A DNA stretch of 52,167 nucleotides from Deltaproteobacteria bacterium (GTDB taxonomy: Bacteria; Desulfobacterota; Desulfovibrionia; Desulfovibrionales; Desulfovibrionaceae), in contig SAAX01000011.1 of assembly GCA_009929215.1 (NCBI GenBank), positions 1-52,167 on the forward strand. Reading direction: 5' to 3'. Made by a program: the position numbers and the translations under genes. Numbering within the stretch: position 1 is the first letter of the stretch; every line of letters starts with the position of its first letter. Below, piece by piece: positions 43,065-52,061 of this stretch. The notes beneath the pieces were generated by a model. That model was given only the letters and a program-made list of their open reading frames with translations, was not told the origin of the DNA and did no database searches.

Positions 43065-43151
43065 GCGCATATTGTTTTGTGGCATGCTTTGCACTAGGCT
43101 CGAAACACATACTTTCCTGACGGGCAAGAGCGCCGCAAACGGAGAGCGACG

Positions 43152-43898
43152 GTGAAATACTCAATTATCACTGCCGTGTACAACGGCGAAAAATATATTT
43201 CCCGCCTGATGGCCTCTGTCTTCAACCAATCCTACCCCAACATAGAGTGGATTGTGCAGGACGGCGGATCCAAGGACGGCACGCTCGACAAGCTGCGGCC
43301 GCACGCAGACAGGATCAAGCTGGTATCCGAGCCGGATTCTGGCGTATACAACGCCTGGAACAGAGCCCTTGACCGGGCCACCGGCGACTGGGCCATTTTT
43401 CTTGGTGCAGACGATTTTTTTATCAGCCCGCACAGCATTGCCCAGTGCCACCGCCATCTGCGGGGCATGCCGTCGCATATAGACATGGCCTACGGCGCGC
43501 TGCTCATGGGCAGCAACGGCAAGGCAGAACATCTGCTCAACCGCACCATGCACCGGGCCTACAATACCTTTCTTTCAGACATGGGCGTGCCCTTTCCCGC
43601 CACGTTTATACGCGTGCCCGTGCTGCAAAGGGAACGCTTTGACGACTCGTACAAAATTGCGGGTGACTTTGAATTTGCCGCCAGAATCCTCACCGGGAAT
43701 AATCTGGCGCGCCTGCCGATCATTGTTTCGTACATGGAAATGGGCGGCCTGAGCAGCGATTCAAGCAACTGCACCCTGCTGGAGGAGCGCCTGCGCACCC
43801 TGTACTCTCGCATTGCGCCAAAGGCGCGCGAAATTATGGAAACCAGCATCAACCATGTGGTGGACAACGACGACAACCTGGAAGCCATTCCGGATTGA
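43152..43898 (+). CDS. glycosyltransferase family 2
   Basis: 248 residues, GT-A fold: YSIITAVYNGEKYISRLMAS at the N-terminus, the nucleotide-binding EWIVQDGGSKDGTLDKL, PDSGVYNAWNRALDRATGDW, and the metal site FLGADDFF. Similar to WcaA/capsule-type transferases. GTG start with GGAGAG 7 nt upstream. It heads the glycan-modification cluster that runs to 50467; the acceptor may be O-antigen, a capsule or a flagellin glycan. Confidence 0.88.
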   Translation: MKYSIITAVYNGEKYISRLMASVFNQSYPNIEWIVQDGGSKDGTLDKLRPHADRIKLVSEPDSGVYNAWNRALDRATGDWAIFLGADDFFISPHSIAQCHRHLRGMPSHIDMAYGALLMGSNGKAEHLLNRTMHRAYNTFLSDMGVPFPATFIRVPVLQRERFDDSYKIAGDFEFAARILTGNNLARLPIIVSYMEMGGLSSDSSNCTLLEERLRTLYSRIAPKAREIMETSINHVVDNDDNLEAIPD

Positions 43899-44044
43899 AA
43901 AACGGGCGTGTAAATATCTGCTGGTTCCGTCTTTAGAAACTGGCAAAAACCATACAAGAAAAGTTTTTTATTTTACTTGTTATCAAGATTTATACGAATT
44001 TCAGAACATGCGGCTTGATAATCAGCATAAATGGAGCCAGGCAC
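43899..44044 (+). other. AT-rich gap between the two glycosyltransferase genes
   Basis: 146 nt, more AT-rich than the neighbourhood, with no supported gene, promoter or terminator. It marks the start of the low-GC part of the cluster. Confidence 0.4.
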
Positions 44045-45115
44045 ATGCTACGCAACCTGACCATATATATTCCGACATTCAAAAGGCACCACATGCTGCC
44101 TTTTATTATCGAATACTACAAAAATACAAATGCGACAGTTATCATAGCAGACGCTACGGCTGATGCGTTCAGTATTCCGCCGGCACTAAAAAGTGACACT
44201 CTGCAATATTTGCACATGCCGAATGCAACACATTCCGAGCGGTACTCGATTGCCCTTGAGATGACAAAAACTGATTTTTTTGTCCCCCGGGCAGACAGAA
44301 GGCATCAGGCAGCAGAAGGCCTCTCCCAGTGCATACAGTTTCTGGAAAACAATCATGACTTTGATGCGGCCACCGGCATTTGGCTTTCGGAAAATCTCAG
44401 ACCATACTTTTTAATAGATTTGCTTTCATCCGCAGGGGAAAATAACAACCCTTATGAACGCCTGATAAACCATTCCCTCTCGTACCAACCTTCATACTAC
44501 ACGGTACAACGCCGCAGCAAAGCAGCCAGAGTTGGCCGCGTCATCGACATGTTGTCTTCTATTACTGACAACCCGTATGTTGTAGAGTATCTTACATCTT
44601 TTTATTTTTATCTTTCAGGAAAAACAAAGCAGCTGTCCTCTCTTCAGGGGATAATCCAGGACATGAACAAGGTTGAAGACTACTCACAGCAGTGGCCCAA
44701 AACCCCCCTGTTCCTTGCCAATAAAAAATTCGTAACCATTGCCTTTTCGCACATTGCCAGAGAGCTGGATACAAATCGCATTAACATGGACAAAGCCTGG
44801 CTGGCTTTTTGGAAAGCATCAAAGAACTTTGTTGAATGGTTCTATCTTTCCGGAATTTCAACCCACACGTCGCTGGTTAGCAAAGCATCCAAGATGCCGC
44901 GCTTTACAATCCTTGAGGATGCATACAAAAATTTTGGCAATCCTTCGTCCGGCACAGCCAATGAACACCTTCTCAGACTTTTTATGACCATATTTGTAGA
45001 AAAGAATGTTTATTTTGATGATGTTAAACACCTTTTCAACAAGACAGACATTAGCGAAATCCAGCAGATGCTTGACATGATATATAAATGCAGAAATGCC
45101 GAGCAGCAACAGTAA
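44045..45115 (+). CDS. glycosyltransferase-like protein of the TIGR00180 type, altered catalytic site
   Basis: 356 residues. The N-terminus LTIYIPTFKRHHMLPFIIEYYKN and VIIADAT match TIGR00180-type glycosyltransferases. In that group a run of acidic residues (such as ADDDF) follows; here the matching place reads FFVPRADRRHQAAEG, so the metal-binding acids are mostly replaced, while the next part (QCIQFLENNHDFDAATG) matches again. The C-terminal ~200 residues are helical. The ATG at 44045 has GGAG 8 nt upstream. Composition is AT-rich. It may be inactive or use another mechanism. Confidence 0.7.
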   Translation: MLRNLTIYIPTFKRHHMLPFIIEYYKNTNATVIIADATADAFSIPPALKSDTLQYLHMPNATHSERYSIALEMTKTDFFVPRADRRHQAAEGLSQCIQFLENNHDFDAATGIWLSENLRPYFLIDLLSSAGENNNPYERLINHSLSYQPSYYTVQRRSKAARVGRVIDMLSSITDNPYVVEYLTSFYFYLSGKTKQLSSLQGIIQDMNKVEDYSQQWPKTPLFLANKKFVTIAFSHIARELDTNRINMDKAWLAFWKASKNFVEWFYLSGISTHTSLVSKASKMPRFTILEDAYKNFGNPSSGTANEHLLRLFMTIFVEKNVYFDDVKHLFNKTDISEIQQMLDMIYKCRNAEQQQ

Positions 45116-45271
45116 CGTAAACACGCAGATCAATGCAGATACTATGGCGAACAACAGCCCGATTTTGGTTTTCACCTGCAAGCATTGCCCTGCTAAAGCA
45201 CAACAAAACGTACTCGTGAACGGTTTCAGCTGATTACCGATCTATCAAGTATCACCAGAGGCGGAAATACC

Positions 45272-46504
45272 ATGAGCAGCCACAATTGTATGTTTTGCAA
45301 CGCGCCATTGGAGCATCTGTTTGTAAACCTAGGCACCTGCCCCCCATCCAATGCCTTTCTTGCAGCAGGGCAGCTCGACGAGGCAGAACTGTTTTATCCA
45401 CTCCAGGCATGGGTCTGCTCCAAGTGCCTTCTGGTACAGGGGCCGCACTACAAACGCCCGCAAGACATTTTTACGCACGATTACGCCTACTATTCGTCAT
45501 ATTCGCGCTCATGGGTCGCCCATGCCAAATGCTATGTTGAGAATGCAGCCAAACGCTTTCATCTCGACGACAAGTCTTTGATTGTTGAAGTAGGCTCTAA
45601 CGATGGTTATCTGCTGCAACATGCGGTGGATCTGGGCATTCCCTGCCTGGGCATTGACCCCAGTGCGGGTGCGGCCGCAGTGGCGCAAACCAAGGGAATC
45701 CCCACCATCACCGACTTTTTTACCACTAAACTTGCTGCAAGGTTGCTTGAATACGGCCATCGGGCAGATTTGCTGTGTGGCATCAATGTATTTGCTCATG
45801 TACCTGACATTAACGACTTTGTAGCCGCAATGCACATGCTTCTCAAGCCAAACGGCGTGCTGACGATGGAGTTTCCCCACCTGCTGCGCCTGGTGGAAGA
45901 CATTCAGTTTGATACAATCTACCATGAGCACTATTTTTACTATACCCTGCATGTGGTAAAACAGATTATTGAAAAGCATGGCATGCGGCTTTTTGATGTT
46001 GAAGAGCTGCCAACCCACGGCGGTTCTTTGCGTATTTATGCCTGCCCTATCAACGCCACCCATGAGGATACAGACAAAATCCGTCAGGTACTTGCACAGG
46101 AAGTCTCCGCCGGGATGGGAGAACTAAAGTTTTACCTTGGTTTTCAGAACAGAATTGACAGCGTGCGGTTTGCCCTTATGCGGTTTCTTATGCAAGCCAA
46201 GGAGGAAGGCAAAAGCGTGGTCGGCTACGGCGCTGCCGCCAAAGGCAACACACTTATAAATTACCTTGGCATCAGACCTGATCTGCTTCCCTTTGTCGTT
46301 GACGCCTCGCCCCACAAGCAGGACATGTTCCTTCCCGGCAGCCGCATCCCGGTGGTGAAAGAAGAAAGGATACAGCAGGAAAAACCTGACTATGTTCTGA
46401 TTCTTCCGTGGAATCTGCGGGAAGAAATCAGCAGTCAGTTAAGTTATATTCGCCAATGGGGCGGCAAGTTTGCAACTGCCATACCCAAACTTGAAGTCTG
46501 GTAG
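45272..46504 (+). CDS. SAM-dependent C-methyltransferase (NovU/TylC3-like)
   Basis: 410 residues in the three-part order of sugar C-3/C-5 methyltransferases: an N-terminal zinc-binding part (CMFCNAPL ... CSKCLLVQ), a class I SAM domain (LIVEVGSNDGYLLQHAV, CLGIDPS, VLTMEFPHLLRLVEDIQFDTIYHEH, the last split here: FPHLLRLVE and YHEHYFYY) and a C-terminal domain (VVGYGAAAKGNTLINYLG). Such enzymes methylate NDP-4-keto-6-deoxysugars. GAGGCGG precedes the ATG. The next gene starts 3 nt after the stop, so they are coupled. Confidence 0.9.
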   Translation: MSSHNCMFCNAPLEHLFVNLGTCPPSNAFLAAGQLDEAELFYPLQAWVCSKCLLVQGPHYKRPQDIFTHDYAYYSSYSRSWVAHAKCYVENAAKRFHLDDKSLIVEVGSNDGYLLQHAVDLGIPCLGIDPSAGAAAVAQTKGIPTITDFFTTKLAARLLEYGHRADLLCGINVFAHVPDINDFVAAMHMLLKPNGVLTMEFPHLLRLVEDIQFDTIYHEHYFYYTLHVVKQIIEKHGMRLFDVEELPTHGGSLRIYACPINATHEDTDKIRQVLAQEVSAGMGELKFYLGFQNRIDSVRFALMRFLMQAKEEGKSVVGYGAAAKGNTLINYLGIRPDLLPFVVDASPHKQDMFLPGSRIPVVKEERIQQEKPDYVLILPWNLREEISSQLSYIRQWGGKFATAIPKLEVW

Positions 46505-46507
46505 AAT

Positions 46508-47623
46508 ATGAAACCATCACAAATTTATTATGCAAAACCCTCAATCACAAGCCTTGAAGTTCAGTACGCAACAGATGCTGCTGCCAATGGTTGGGGTAAA
46601 AATTGCTATGATTATATAGAACGCTTTGAAGCCTCATTTGCCAAGTACATTGGCAGCAGGCATGCCGTTGCCACTTCTTCCGGCACAGGGGCATTGCAAC
46701 TGGGCCTTGCAGCGTTGGGCATAGGCGCGGGCGATGAGGTCATACTGGCTGACACAAACTGGATTGCCTCTGCGGCCCCAATCGTACACCTAGGGGCAAC
46801 ACCTGTCTTTGTTGATATTCTGCCCGATTCGTGGTGCCTTGATCCGCAAAAAGTTGAAGCGGCCATCACCCCGCGCACCAAGGCGATTATTGCAGTCCAT
46901 ATCTATGGCAACCTTTGCCAAATGGACGCCTTGGAGGCGCTTGCAACCAAATACAACCTGCATTTGATTGAAGATGCCGCAGAGGCCATTGGCTCGCACT
47001 GGGCGGGACAATTCGCTGGAACCAGGGGCGTTTTCGGCATCTTTTCTTTTCATGGAACCAAGACAATAACCACAGGTGAAGGCGGCATGCTTGTTTCACA
47101 GGATACAGACCTCATCCAGCATGTGCGCCAGCTCAACAATCATGGCAGAGCGCAAGGAGATCCCCGCCAGTTCTGGGCAAGCGAGGTGGGATACAAATTC
47201 AAGATGAGCAACATTCAAGCGGCCATAGGCTGCGCACAACTTGAAAGAATTGATACCCTTACATCGCGCAGGCGCGAGATCTTTTTTACCTACGCCAACC
47301 TGCTTTCAGGGCAGCCCCTCACAATGAACCCGGTACCGGACAACGGCGAAGTCTATGGCTATTGGATGCCGACGGTTGTCTTTGACAAGGCCACCGGGGC
47401 GACTCAAAAAAACGTTCTCCAACGCTTCAATGAAAACAACATTGATGGGCGCGCGTTTTTTTCTCCGCTATCGCAACAGGCTCATTTTTCCCAAGTGTGC
47501 AGCAACCCCATTGCCTGCGATATCTGCACCCGCGCCATCAATTTGCCCTCGTACCATGAAATTACGGATGAAGACCAAGACAGGGTAGCCGCAACCTTGT
47601 TGAAGGTGTTGAATGATGCATAA
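46508..47623 (+). CDS. DegT/DnrJ/EryC1/StrS family sugar aminotransferase
   Basis: PLP enzyme that adds an amino group to an NDP-ketosugar. 371 residues: YIGSRHAVATSSGTGALQLGL, DEVILADTNWIASAAPI, LIEDAAEAIGSHW with the PLP-contacting Asp, and the Schiff-base Lys in FSFHGTKTITTGEGGML; the C-terminal part YGYWMPTVVFD fits. It starts 3 nt after the methyltransferase stop and overlaps the next gene by 11 nt. Confidence 0.92.
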   Translation: MKPSQIYYAKPSITSLEVQYATDAAANGWGKNCYDYIERFEASFAKYIGSRHAVATSSGTGALQLGLAALGIGAGDEVILADTNWIASAAPIVHLGATPVFVDILPDSWCLDPQKVEAAITPRTKAIIAVHIYGNLCQMDALEALATKYNLHLIEDAAEAIGSHWAGQFAGTRGVFGIFSFHGTKTITTGEGGMLVSQDTDLIQHVRQLNNHGRAQGDPRQFWASEVGYKFKMSNIQAAIGCAQLERIDTLTSRRREIFFTYANLLSGQPLTMNPVPDNGEVYGYWMPTVVFDKATGATQKNVLQRFNENNIDGRAFFSPLSQQAHFSQVCSNPIACDICTRAINLPSYHEITDEDQDRVAATLLKVLNDA

Positions 47624-48257
47624 AAAATTCATCCTGTGGGGGGGGACGGGGCAGGCAAGAGTCATCAACGAGGCCTTGCAACGCCAAGACGACCACGTTG
47701 CGGCGATTGTGGATAATTCCCAAATTGAACCACCGCTTCCCGGCATCCCTGTTTTATGCGGAAAACCCGGGCTGACGGCATGGCTTGCCGATTCTCCTGA
47801 CGATTCATTCTACGGGCTTGTTGCAATTGGCGGAGATCGTGGTAAGGACAGGCTTACAATTTCCACCCAGATGGAAGATTTGGGGATTTTACCCTATACA
47901 TTAATACACCAGAATGCCTTTGTTGCACTTGACGCACGCATCGGTGAATGGAGTCAAATACTCGCCCTGAGTGCCATTTGTACACATGTTGTTATTGGCA
48001 GAAATGTAATTATTAATACTTCAGCCTCAGTTGATCATGACTCTCACATTGATGATGGCGTACATATTGCACCTGGAGCTAAAATTGCTGGCGAGGTGCA
48101 TGTGGAAAATTGTGCTTTTATTGGCACAGGAGCCATTATACTTCCTAGAATTACTATTGGCCGTGGGGCAACGGTTGGGGCAGGGGCAGTTGTAACAAAA
48201 GATGTAGAACCGATGTCTGTTGTCATTGGCAACCCGGCCCACTGCATAAAAAAGTAA
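47613..48257 (+). CDS. NeuD-like sugar O/N-acyltransferase (hexapeptide repeat)
   Basis: 214 residues: a small Rossmann-like PglD/NeuD N-terminal domain (FILWGGTGQARVINEAL, GLVAIGGDRGKDRLT) followed by left-handed beta-helix hexapeptide repeats (VIGRNVIINTSASVDHDSHI, IGTGAIILPRITIGRGAT, shown as VGAGAVVTKDVEP) and the catalytic His region. Family members acetylate amino sugars such as bacillosamine or sialic acids, which fits the aminotransferase it overlaps by 11 nt. Acyl donor not determined. Confidence 0.9.
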   Translation: MMHKKFILWGGTGQARVINEALQRQDDHVAAIVDNSQIEPPLPGIPVLCGKPGLTAWLADSPDDSFYGLVAIGGDRGKDRLTISTQMEDLGILPYTLIHQNAFVALDARIGEWSQILALSAICTHVVIGRNVIINTSASVDHDSHIDDGVHIAPGAKIAGEVHVENCAFIGTGAIILPRITIGRGATVGAGAVVTKDVEPMSVVIGNPAHCIKK

Positions 48258-48322
48258 TCCATTTACACCATAAACATTATTGCATTGTTTGAAGACATTA
48301 AACTGAAATTTGTGGAGCAACA

Positions 48323-49078
48323 ATGAATATGCATGAAAAATTCCGCATGGAACGCATTGAAGGGATCGCAGAACAAGGGAAAGATGAGGAAGCGCGTCGC
48401 CTTTCTCAAGCCTGGATCAGCCATCCCGGGCTCCATCAATATTCATACAATTTTTCCTGGATGGGGCGCCCCATCATCCAGTACCCCCAGGATATTGTTG
48501 CAATGCAAGAGCTGATTTTCACGGTACAGCCAGATTTGATCATAGAAACAGGCATTGCACATGGCGGTTCATTGATACTCTACGCTTCATTGCTTGAACT
48601 CAATGCCATGTGTGGGGGGCAACAGAATTTTTCTGTTTTAGGAATTGATATTGACATTCGCGCTCACAATCGCGAAGCCATTGAAGCCCACCCAATATTT
48701 CAGCGTGGACACATAACCATGCTTGAGGGTTCGAGCATTGATGCAGACATGGTGGCAAAAGTACATAAATTTGCCGCTCCATATAAGCGAATAATGGTAT
48801 TATTGGATTCAAACCACACCCACGAACATGTTTTTTCAGAACTTACAGCATATGCCCCGCTTGTTTCTGTAGACAGTTACTGCGTTGTTTTTGACACCGT
48901 GATTGAGAACATGGCTGCCGATGCGTATCCAGATCGCCCCTGGGGCAAGGGAAACAATCCCATGACTGCCGCAGGAGCATACCTGGCATCGCACCCTGAA
49001 TACGTGTGCGATGAAATGATGGATTCAAAGCTCCTTATTTCCGTTGCGCCCAAGGGTTTTTTGAAACGGATAGCCTGA
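48323..49078 (+). CDS. CmcI-like cephalosporin hydroxylase family protein
   Basis: 251 residues of the CmcI family: NFSWMGRPIIQYPQDIVAMQEL, IIETGIAHGGSLILYASLLE (SAM-binding-like), GIDIDIRAHNREAIE, VLLDSNHTHEHVFSEL and PWGKGNNPMTA. Despite the name, many members lie in glycan clusters and probably act as methyltransferases on sugars. GGAG lies 6 nt before the ATG; the gap of 65 nt to the gene before is AT-rich. Confidence 0.87.
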   Translation: MNMHEKFRMERIEGIAEQGKDEEARRLSQAWISHPGLHQYSYNFSWMGRPIIQYPQDIVAMQELIFTVQPDLIIETGIAHGGSLILYASLLELNAMCGGQQNFSVLGIDIDIRAHNREAIEAHPIFQRGHITMLEGSSIDADMVAKVHKFAAPYKRIMVLLDSNHTHEHVFSELTAYAPLVSVDSYCVVFDTVIENMAADAYPDRPWGKGNNPMTAAGAYLASHPEYVCDEMMDSKLLISVAPKGFLKRIA

Positions 49079-49120
49079 TCAGCGAGCATCGGCAGATTAG
49101 CATGAGAGGTAGCAAGTACG

Positions 49121-50467
49121 ATGAATGAAAAATCTCTTAAACTGAGCGATGTCCGCTGGATAGGCATGCACTTTCTGGATGCCAATTCGCACACTTTTTT
49201 GTATGAAAGGCAGTACTATAAAGCGATTCTTCCGGGTGCGCCGCTTCATAATTCAGAAAGATTCGGCATAATCCTGTCCAAGATTGCAGACAGAGGATTT
49301 ATCCCGAGCACTGTAAAAGCACACCTTAAAATTGAAAAATACACCGATGTGTATCACCAGAAGTCTGATTTCTTTTCAGTACCTTTGGAAAAAGCACCAT
49401 TTGAATCAGTAAAACAAGCATCTTTGCTAATCATAAATTTTTTTCTGTATTTAAAAAGACACAATTTAACTCTGCTTGATGCACATTCCAAAAATATTGT
49501 GTTTCAAAACGGCAATATCCCTCTTTGGTGCGATATCGGTTCTATCGTGCCATACGATCAGGGCGTTTTCAGGTCGGCCTTTGAACAGTTTGTACGTTAT
49601 ATTATTTACCCCATCCTGCTTAGAAATCACTCCCAGCACCTGGAACCTGTTGCGCGTTCAGGCTTGGAGCGAGGGATATCTCACGAACTTTTCCATACAA
49701 TAATTAACAGTTCAGATTTCTTTAAAATCATTGCAAAAGAAACACTGAACATAGATATCATGCTTAACGAGATATCTACGTACATTGAAAATTTGCAGTT
49801 TCCCTATGCAGACACTGCCTGGGGCGGGTATTATGACTGTGTGTCAGATGACATTGCGCCGGACAAAAAGCCAACCCCTGGTGAAGACAACAGGGAAACT
49901 GTCATTTCTTCCATGCTCAAGGGCATTCGGCCTAAATATATTGTTGATCTTGGAGCCAATGCCGGTCGCTACTCCAGGCTTGCCGCCAAACTGGGAGCTC
50001 GTGAAGTCCTTTCGATTGAGCCAGATATTGTTGCCATGGCAAAAAATTATCTTGGCCTGCAACGCGAAAAGCTTCCCATAAAGCTTCTGCAAGAAGGAAT
50101 TTCCTTAACCCCCTTTGATCAGCCGGGGGATACGGCGATAGCCCTCGCGCTTACGCATCACCTTTTTTACACAGAAAACATGCCATTTCGGCTGATTGCC
50201 ACTTGCCTTGCATCCTACACAACACAACATCTGGTGACAGAGTTCATGCCGCACGGAATGTCCGGCAAGGACAAGCCAGACTCGCTGCCCCAGGGCTACT
50301 CGCTGGAAATTTTTACAAAACAGCTAGAGCGTCACTTTGCCACAGTGGAAGTCATAGAATATCCATTTCCCGCAGACAGCAGCCCCCGCGTTCTTCTTCT
50401 TTGCAGTCAAAAAAGAGCGACGCCGCTGGATGACGGCCTTGGCAATCTGAACCGACCTCCTGCTTAA
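49121..50467 (+). CDS. kinase-like / methyltransferase fusion protein
   Basis: 448 residues. The N-terminal ~260 have a protein-kinase-like pattern: LTLLDAHSKNIVFQNGNIP with a catalytic-loop-like D-x4-N and WCDIGSIVPYDQG with the metal Asp (DFG-like place), as in uncharacterised SAM-methyltransferase fusions related to NoeA. The C-terminal ~185 are a class I methyltransferase (YIVDLGANAGRYSRLAAKLG, VLSIEPD, IALALTHHLFY). Likely modifies a glycan or lipid-linked sugar; reaction unknown. AT-rich. Last gene of the cluster, ended by the long hairpin at 50549. Confidence 0.72.
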   Translation: MNEKSLKLSDVRWIGMHFLDANSHTFLYERQYYKAILPGAPLHNSERFGIILSKIADRGFIPSTVKAHLKIEKYTDVYHQKSDFFSVPLEKAPFESVKQASLLIINFFLYLKRHNLTLLDAHSKNIVFQNGNIPLWCDIGSIVPYDQGVFRSAFEQFVRYIIYPILLRNHSQHLEPVARSGLERGISHELFHTIINSSDFFKIIAKETLNIDIMLNEISTYIENLQFPYADTAWGGYYDCVSDDIAPDKKPTPGEDNRETVISSMLKGIRPKYIVDLGANAGRYSRLAAKLGAREVLSIEPDIVAMAKNYLGLQREKLPIKLLQEGISLTPFDQPGDTAIALALTHHLFYTENMPFRLIATCLASYTTQHLVTEFMPHGMSGKDKPDSLPQGYSLEIFTKQLERHFATVEVIEYPFPADSSPRVLLLCSQKRATPLDDGLGNLNRPPA

Positions 50468-50548
50468 GCAACAATACAAATCCACCCGCACACGATCCAG
50501 GGCTGACCGGAAGCAGGACATCAAGGCGCGCCACCCGGGTGCACCATC

Positions 50549-50596
50549 AAACAAGTTGTTCCCCCTGACCACTGGGCCAGGGGGAACAACTTGTTT
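50549..50596. terminator. long bidirectional terminator between the glycan cluster and gltX
   Basis: Perfect 19-bp stem AAACAAGTTGTTCCCCCTG / CAGGGGGAACAACTTGTTT around a 10-nt loop that can extend by a further CC/GG. T-rich ends on both strands suit the convergent genes on either side. Confidence 0.88.
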
Positions 50597-50669
50597 ACAC
50601 TTTATCGCCATCTCATACTGCGAAAAAACAGACACTTTCGGCCATAATGTTTGCCCGCAGTGTCCTTGG

Positions 50670-52061
50670 CTAGGCCATGGCCTTTTGCAGTCGGGCCAGG
50701 GTTTCCTGCTTGCCTAAAAAGGCCATGATTTCATTAAGGTGCGAGCCGCCCATAAAGCCCATGAGGGCCGTGCGCAGCGGCGGGGCCACTTCCTTGAATT
50801 TCAGGCCCTTGTCGGCCACATAGGCATTGAGTGCGGCCTCGATGGCCTCGGCGGTAAAGGGCTCGCAGGCGGCAAACACAGGCGCAAGAGCCTGCAAGTG
50901 CGCTTTGCCCGTTTCCGTAAAGTGCTTGGCGGCGTCTTTTTCCACATAGCTGAGCTCTGCGGCGGGAACCACCAGCGGGCGGAATGCCTCGCCCAGCGCC
51001 TTGAGGTTGTTGGCCCGCTCGCGAAACATCACGCACAGGGGCTCAAGCTTTTCCTGCGGCAGCGTGCCAAGCCCGGCCTGCTCCACAAAGGGTGCCACCA
51101 GGGCGGCCAGTTCCGGCAGAGGCAGCGCCCGCATAAAGTGCGCGTTGCACCATTCAAGCTTGGCCGGGTCAAATGCGGCGGCGGCGGGGTTAAGGCTTGT
51201 GCCGTCAAAAAATTCGATCAGCTCTTCCTTGGTGAAGAGCTCCTGATCGCCGTGCGACCAGCCAAGCCGTACAAGGTAATTTACCAGGGCCTGGGGCAGC
51301 AGACCGTCCTGCTGATATTCAATAACAGCCCGCGCGCCGTGGCGCTTGGAGAGCTTTTGCCTGTCGGGGCCAAGAATCATGGGCACATGGCCAAAGTGCG
51401 GCACGGGCAGGCCAAGGGCTTCGTAGATGAGAATCTGGCGCGGGGTGTTGGAAACGTGGTCGTCGCCACGGATAACATGGGTGATGCCCATTTCGTAATC
51501 GTCCACAACCACGGCCATGTTGTAGGTGGGCATGCCGTCGGCGCGGCGGATAACCATGTCGTCCAGCTCGTTGACGTCCACGGCAATCTTGCCCTTGACC
51601 AGATCGTCAAAAACCACCTTGCCCCCCACCGGGGCCTTGAGGCGTACGCAATGGCCCTCGCCGGGTCCAAGATTCCTTTCGCGGCAGCGGCCATTGTAGC
51701 GCGGCTTGAGGCCGTTTTGACGGGCTTCTTCGCGCATGGCTTCCACTTCTTCCGGGGTGCACGAGCACCAGTAGGCGTGGCCTGTTTCCAGCAGCTTATC
51801 CACATAGCGGTTGTACACGTCGGCCCGCTGGGTCTGGTAGGTCAGCTCGCCGTCCCAGTCCAGCCCCAGCCAGCGCATGGAGGCCAGGATGGAATCGGTA
51901 TATTCCTGTTTGGAACGCAGAAGGTCGGTGTCTTCAATGCGCAGGTGAAAACGGCCACCAGAGTGACGGGCCAAAAGCCAGCAAAAAATGGCGGTGCGGG
52001 CGCCGCCTATGTGCAGATGCCCCGTGGGGCTGGGTGCGAATCGGGTTACCACTTGAGTCAT
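50670..52061 (-). CDS. gltX: glutamyl-tRNA synthetase
   Basis: Class I aminoacyl-tRNA synthetase charging tRNA-Glu. 463 residues: FAPSPTGHLHIGGARTAIF holds the HIGH motif, KLSKRHG is the KMSKS loop, with RIEDTDLLRSKQEYTDSI between and the anticodon-binding helical end. AAGGAAGG lies 5 nt before the ATG at 52061; the in-frame extension to 52154 has no homology. One Cys-x-Cys place (WCSCTPEEVEAM) matches the zinc-type insert seen in many bacterial enzymes, with CRERN following. Convergent with the glycan cluster. Confidence 0.95.
   Translation of the reverse strand: MTQVVTRFAPSPTGHLHIGGARTAIFCWLLARHSGGRFHLRIEDTDLLRSKQEYTDSILASMRWLGLDWDGELTYQTQRADVYNRYVDKLLETGHAYWCSCTPEEVEAMREEARQNGLKPRYNGRCRERNLGPGEGHCVRLKAPVGGKVVFDDLVKGKIAVDVNELDDMVIRRADGMPTYNMAVVVDDYEMGITHVIRGDDHVSNTPRQILIYEALGLPVPHFGHVPMILGPDRQKLSKRHGARAVIEYQQDGLLPQALVNYLVRLGWSHGDQELFTKEELIEFFDGTSLNPAAAAFDPAKLEWCNAHFMRALPLPELAALVAPFVEQAGLGTLPQEKLEPLCVMFRERANNLKALGEAFRPLVVPAAELSYVEKDAAKHFTETGKAHLQALAPVFAACEPFTAEAIEAALNAYVADKGLKFKEVAPPLRTALMGFMGGSHLNEIMAFLGKQETLARLQKAMA

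Noticed and set aside
43077..43092. TGGCATG and TTGCA before the first glycosyltransferase gene, as a sixth sigma-54 promoter
   Set aside because: Only 2 nt separate the boxes where 4 are needed, so GG and GC are on the wrong helical spacing.
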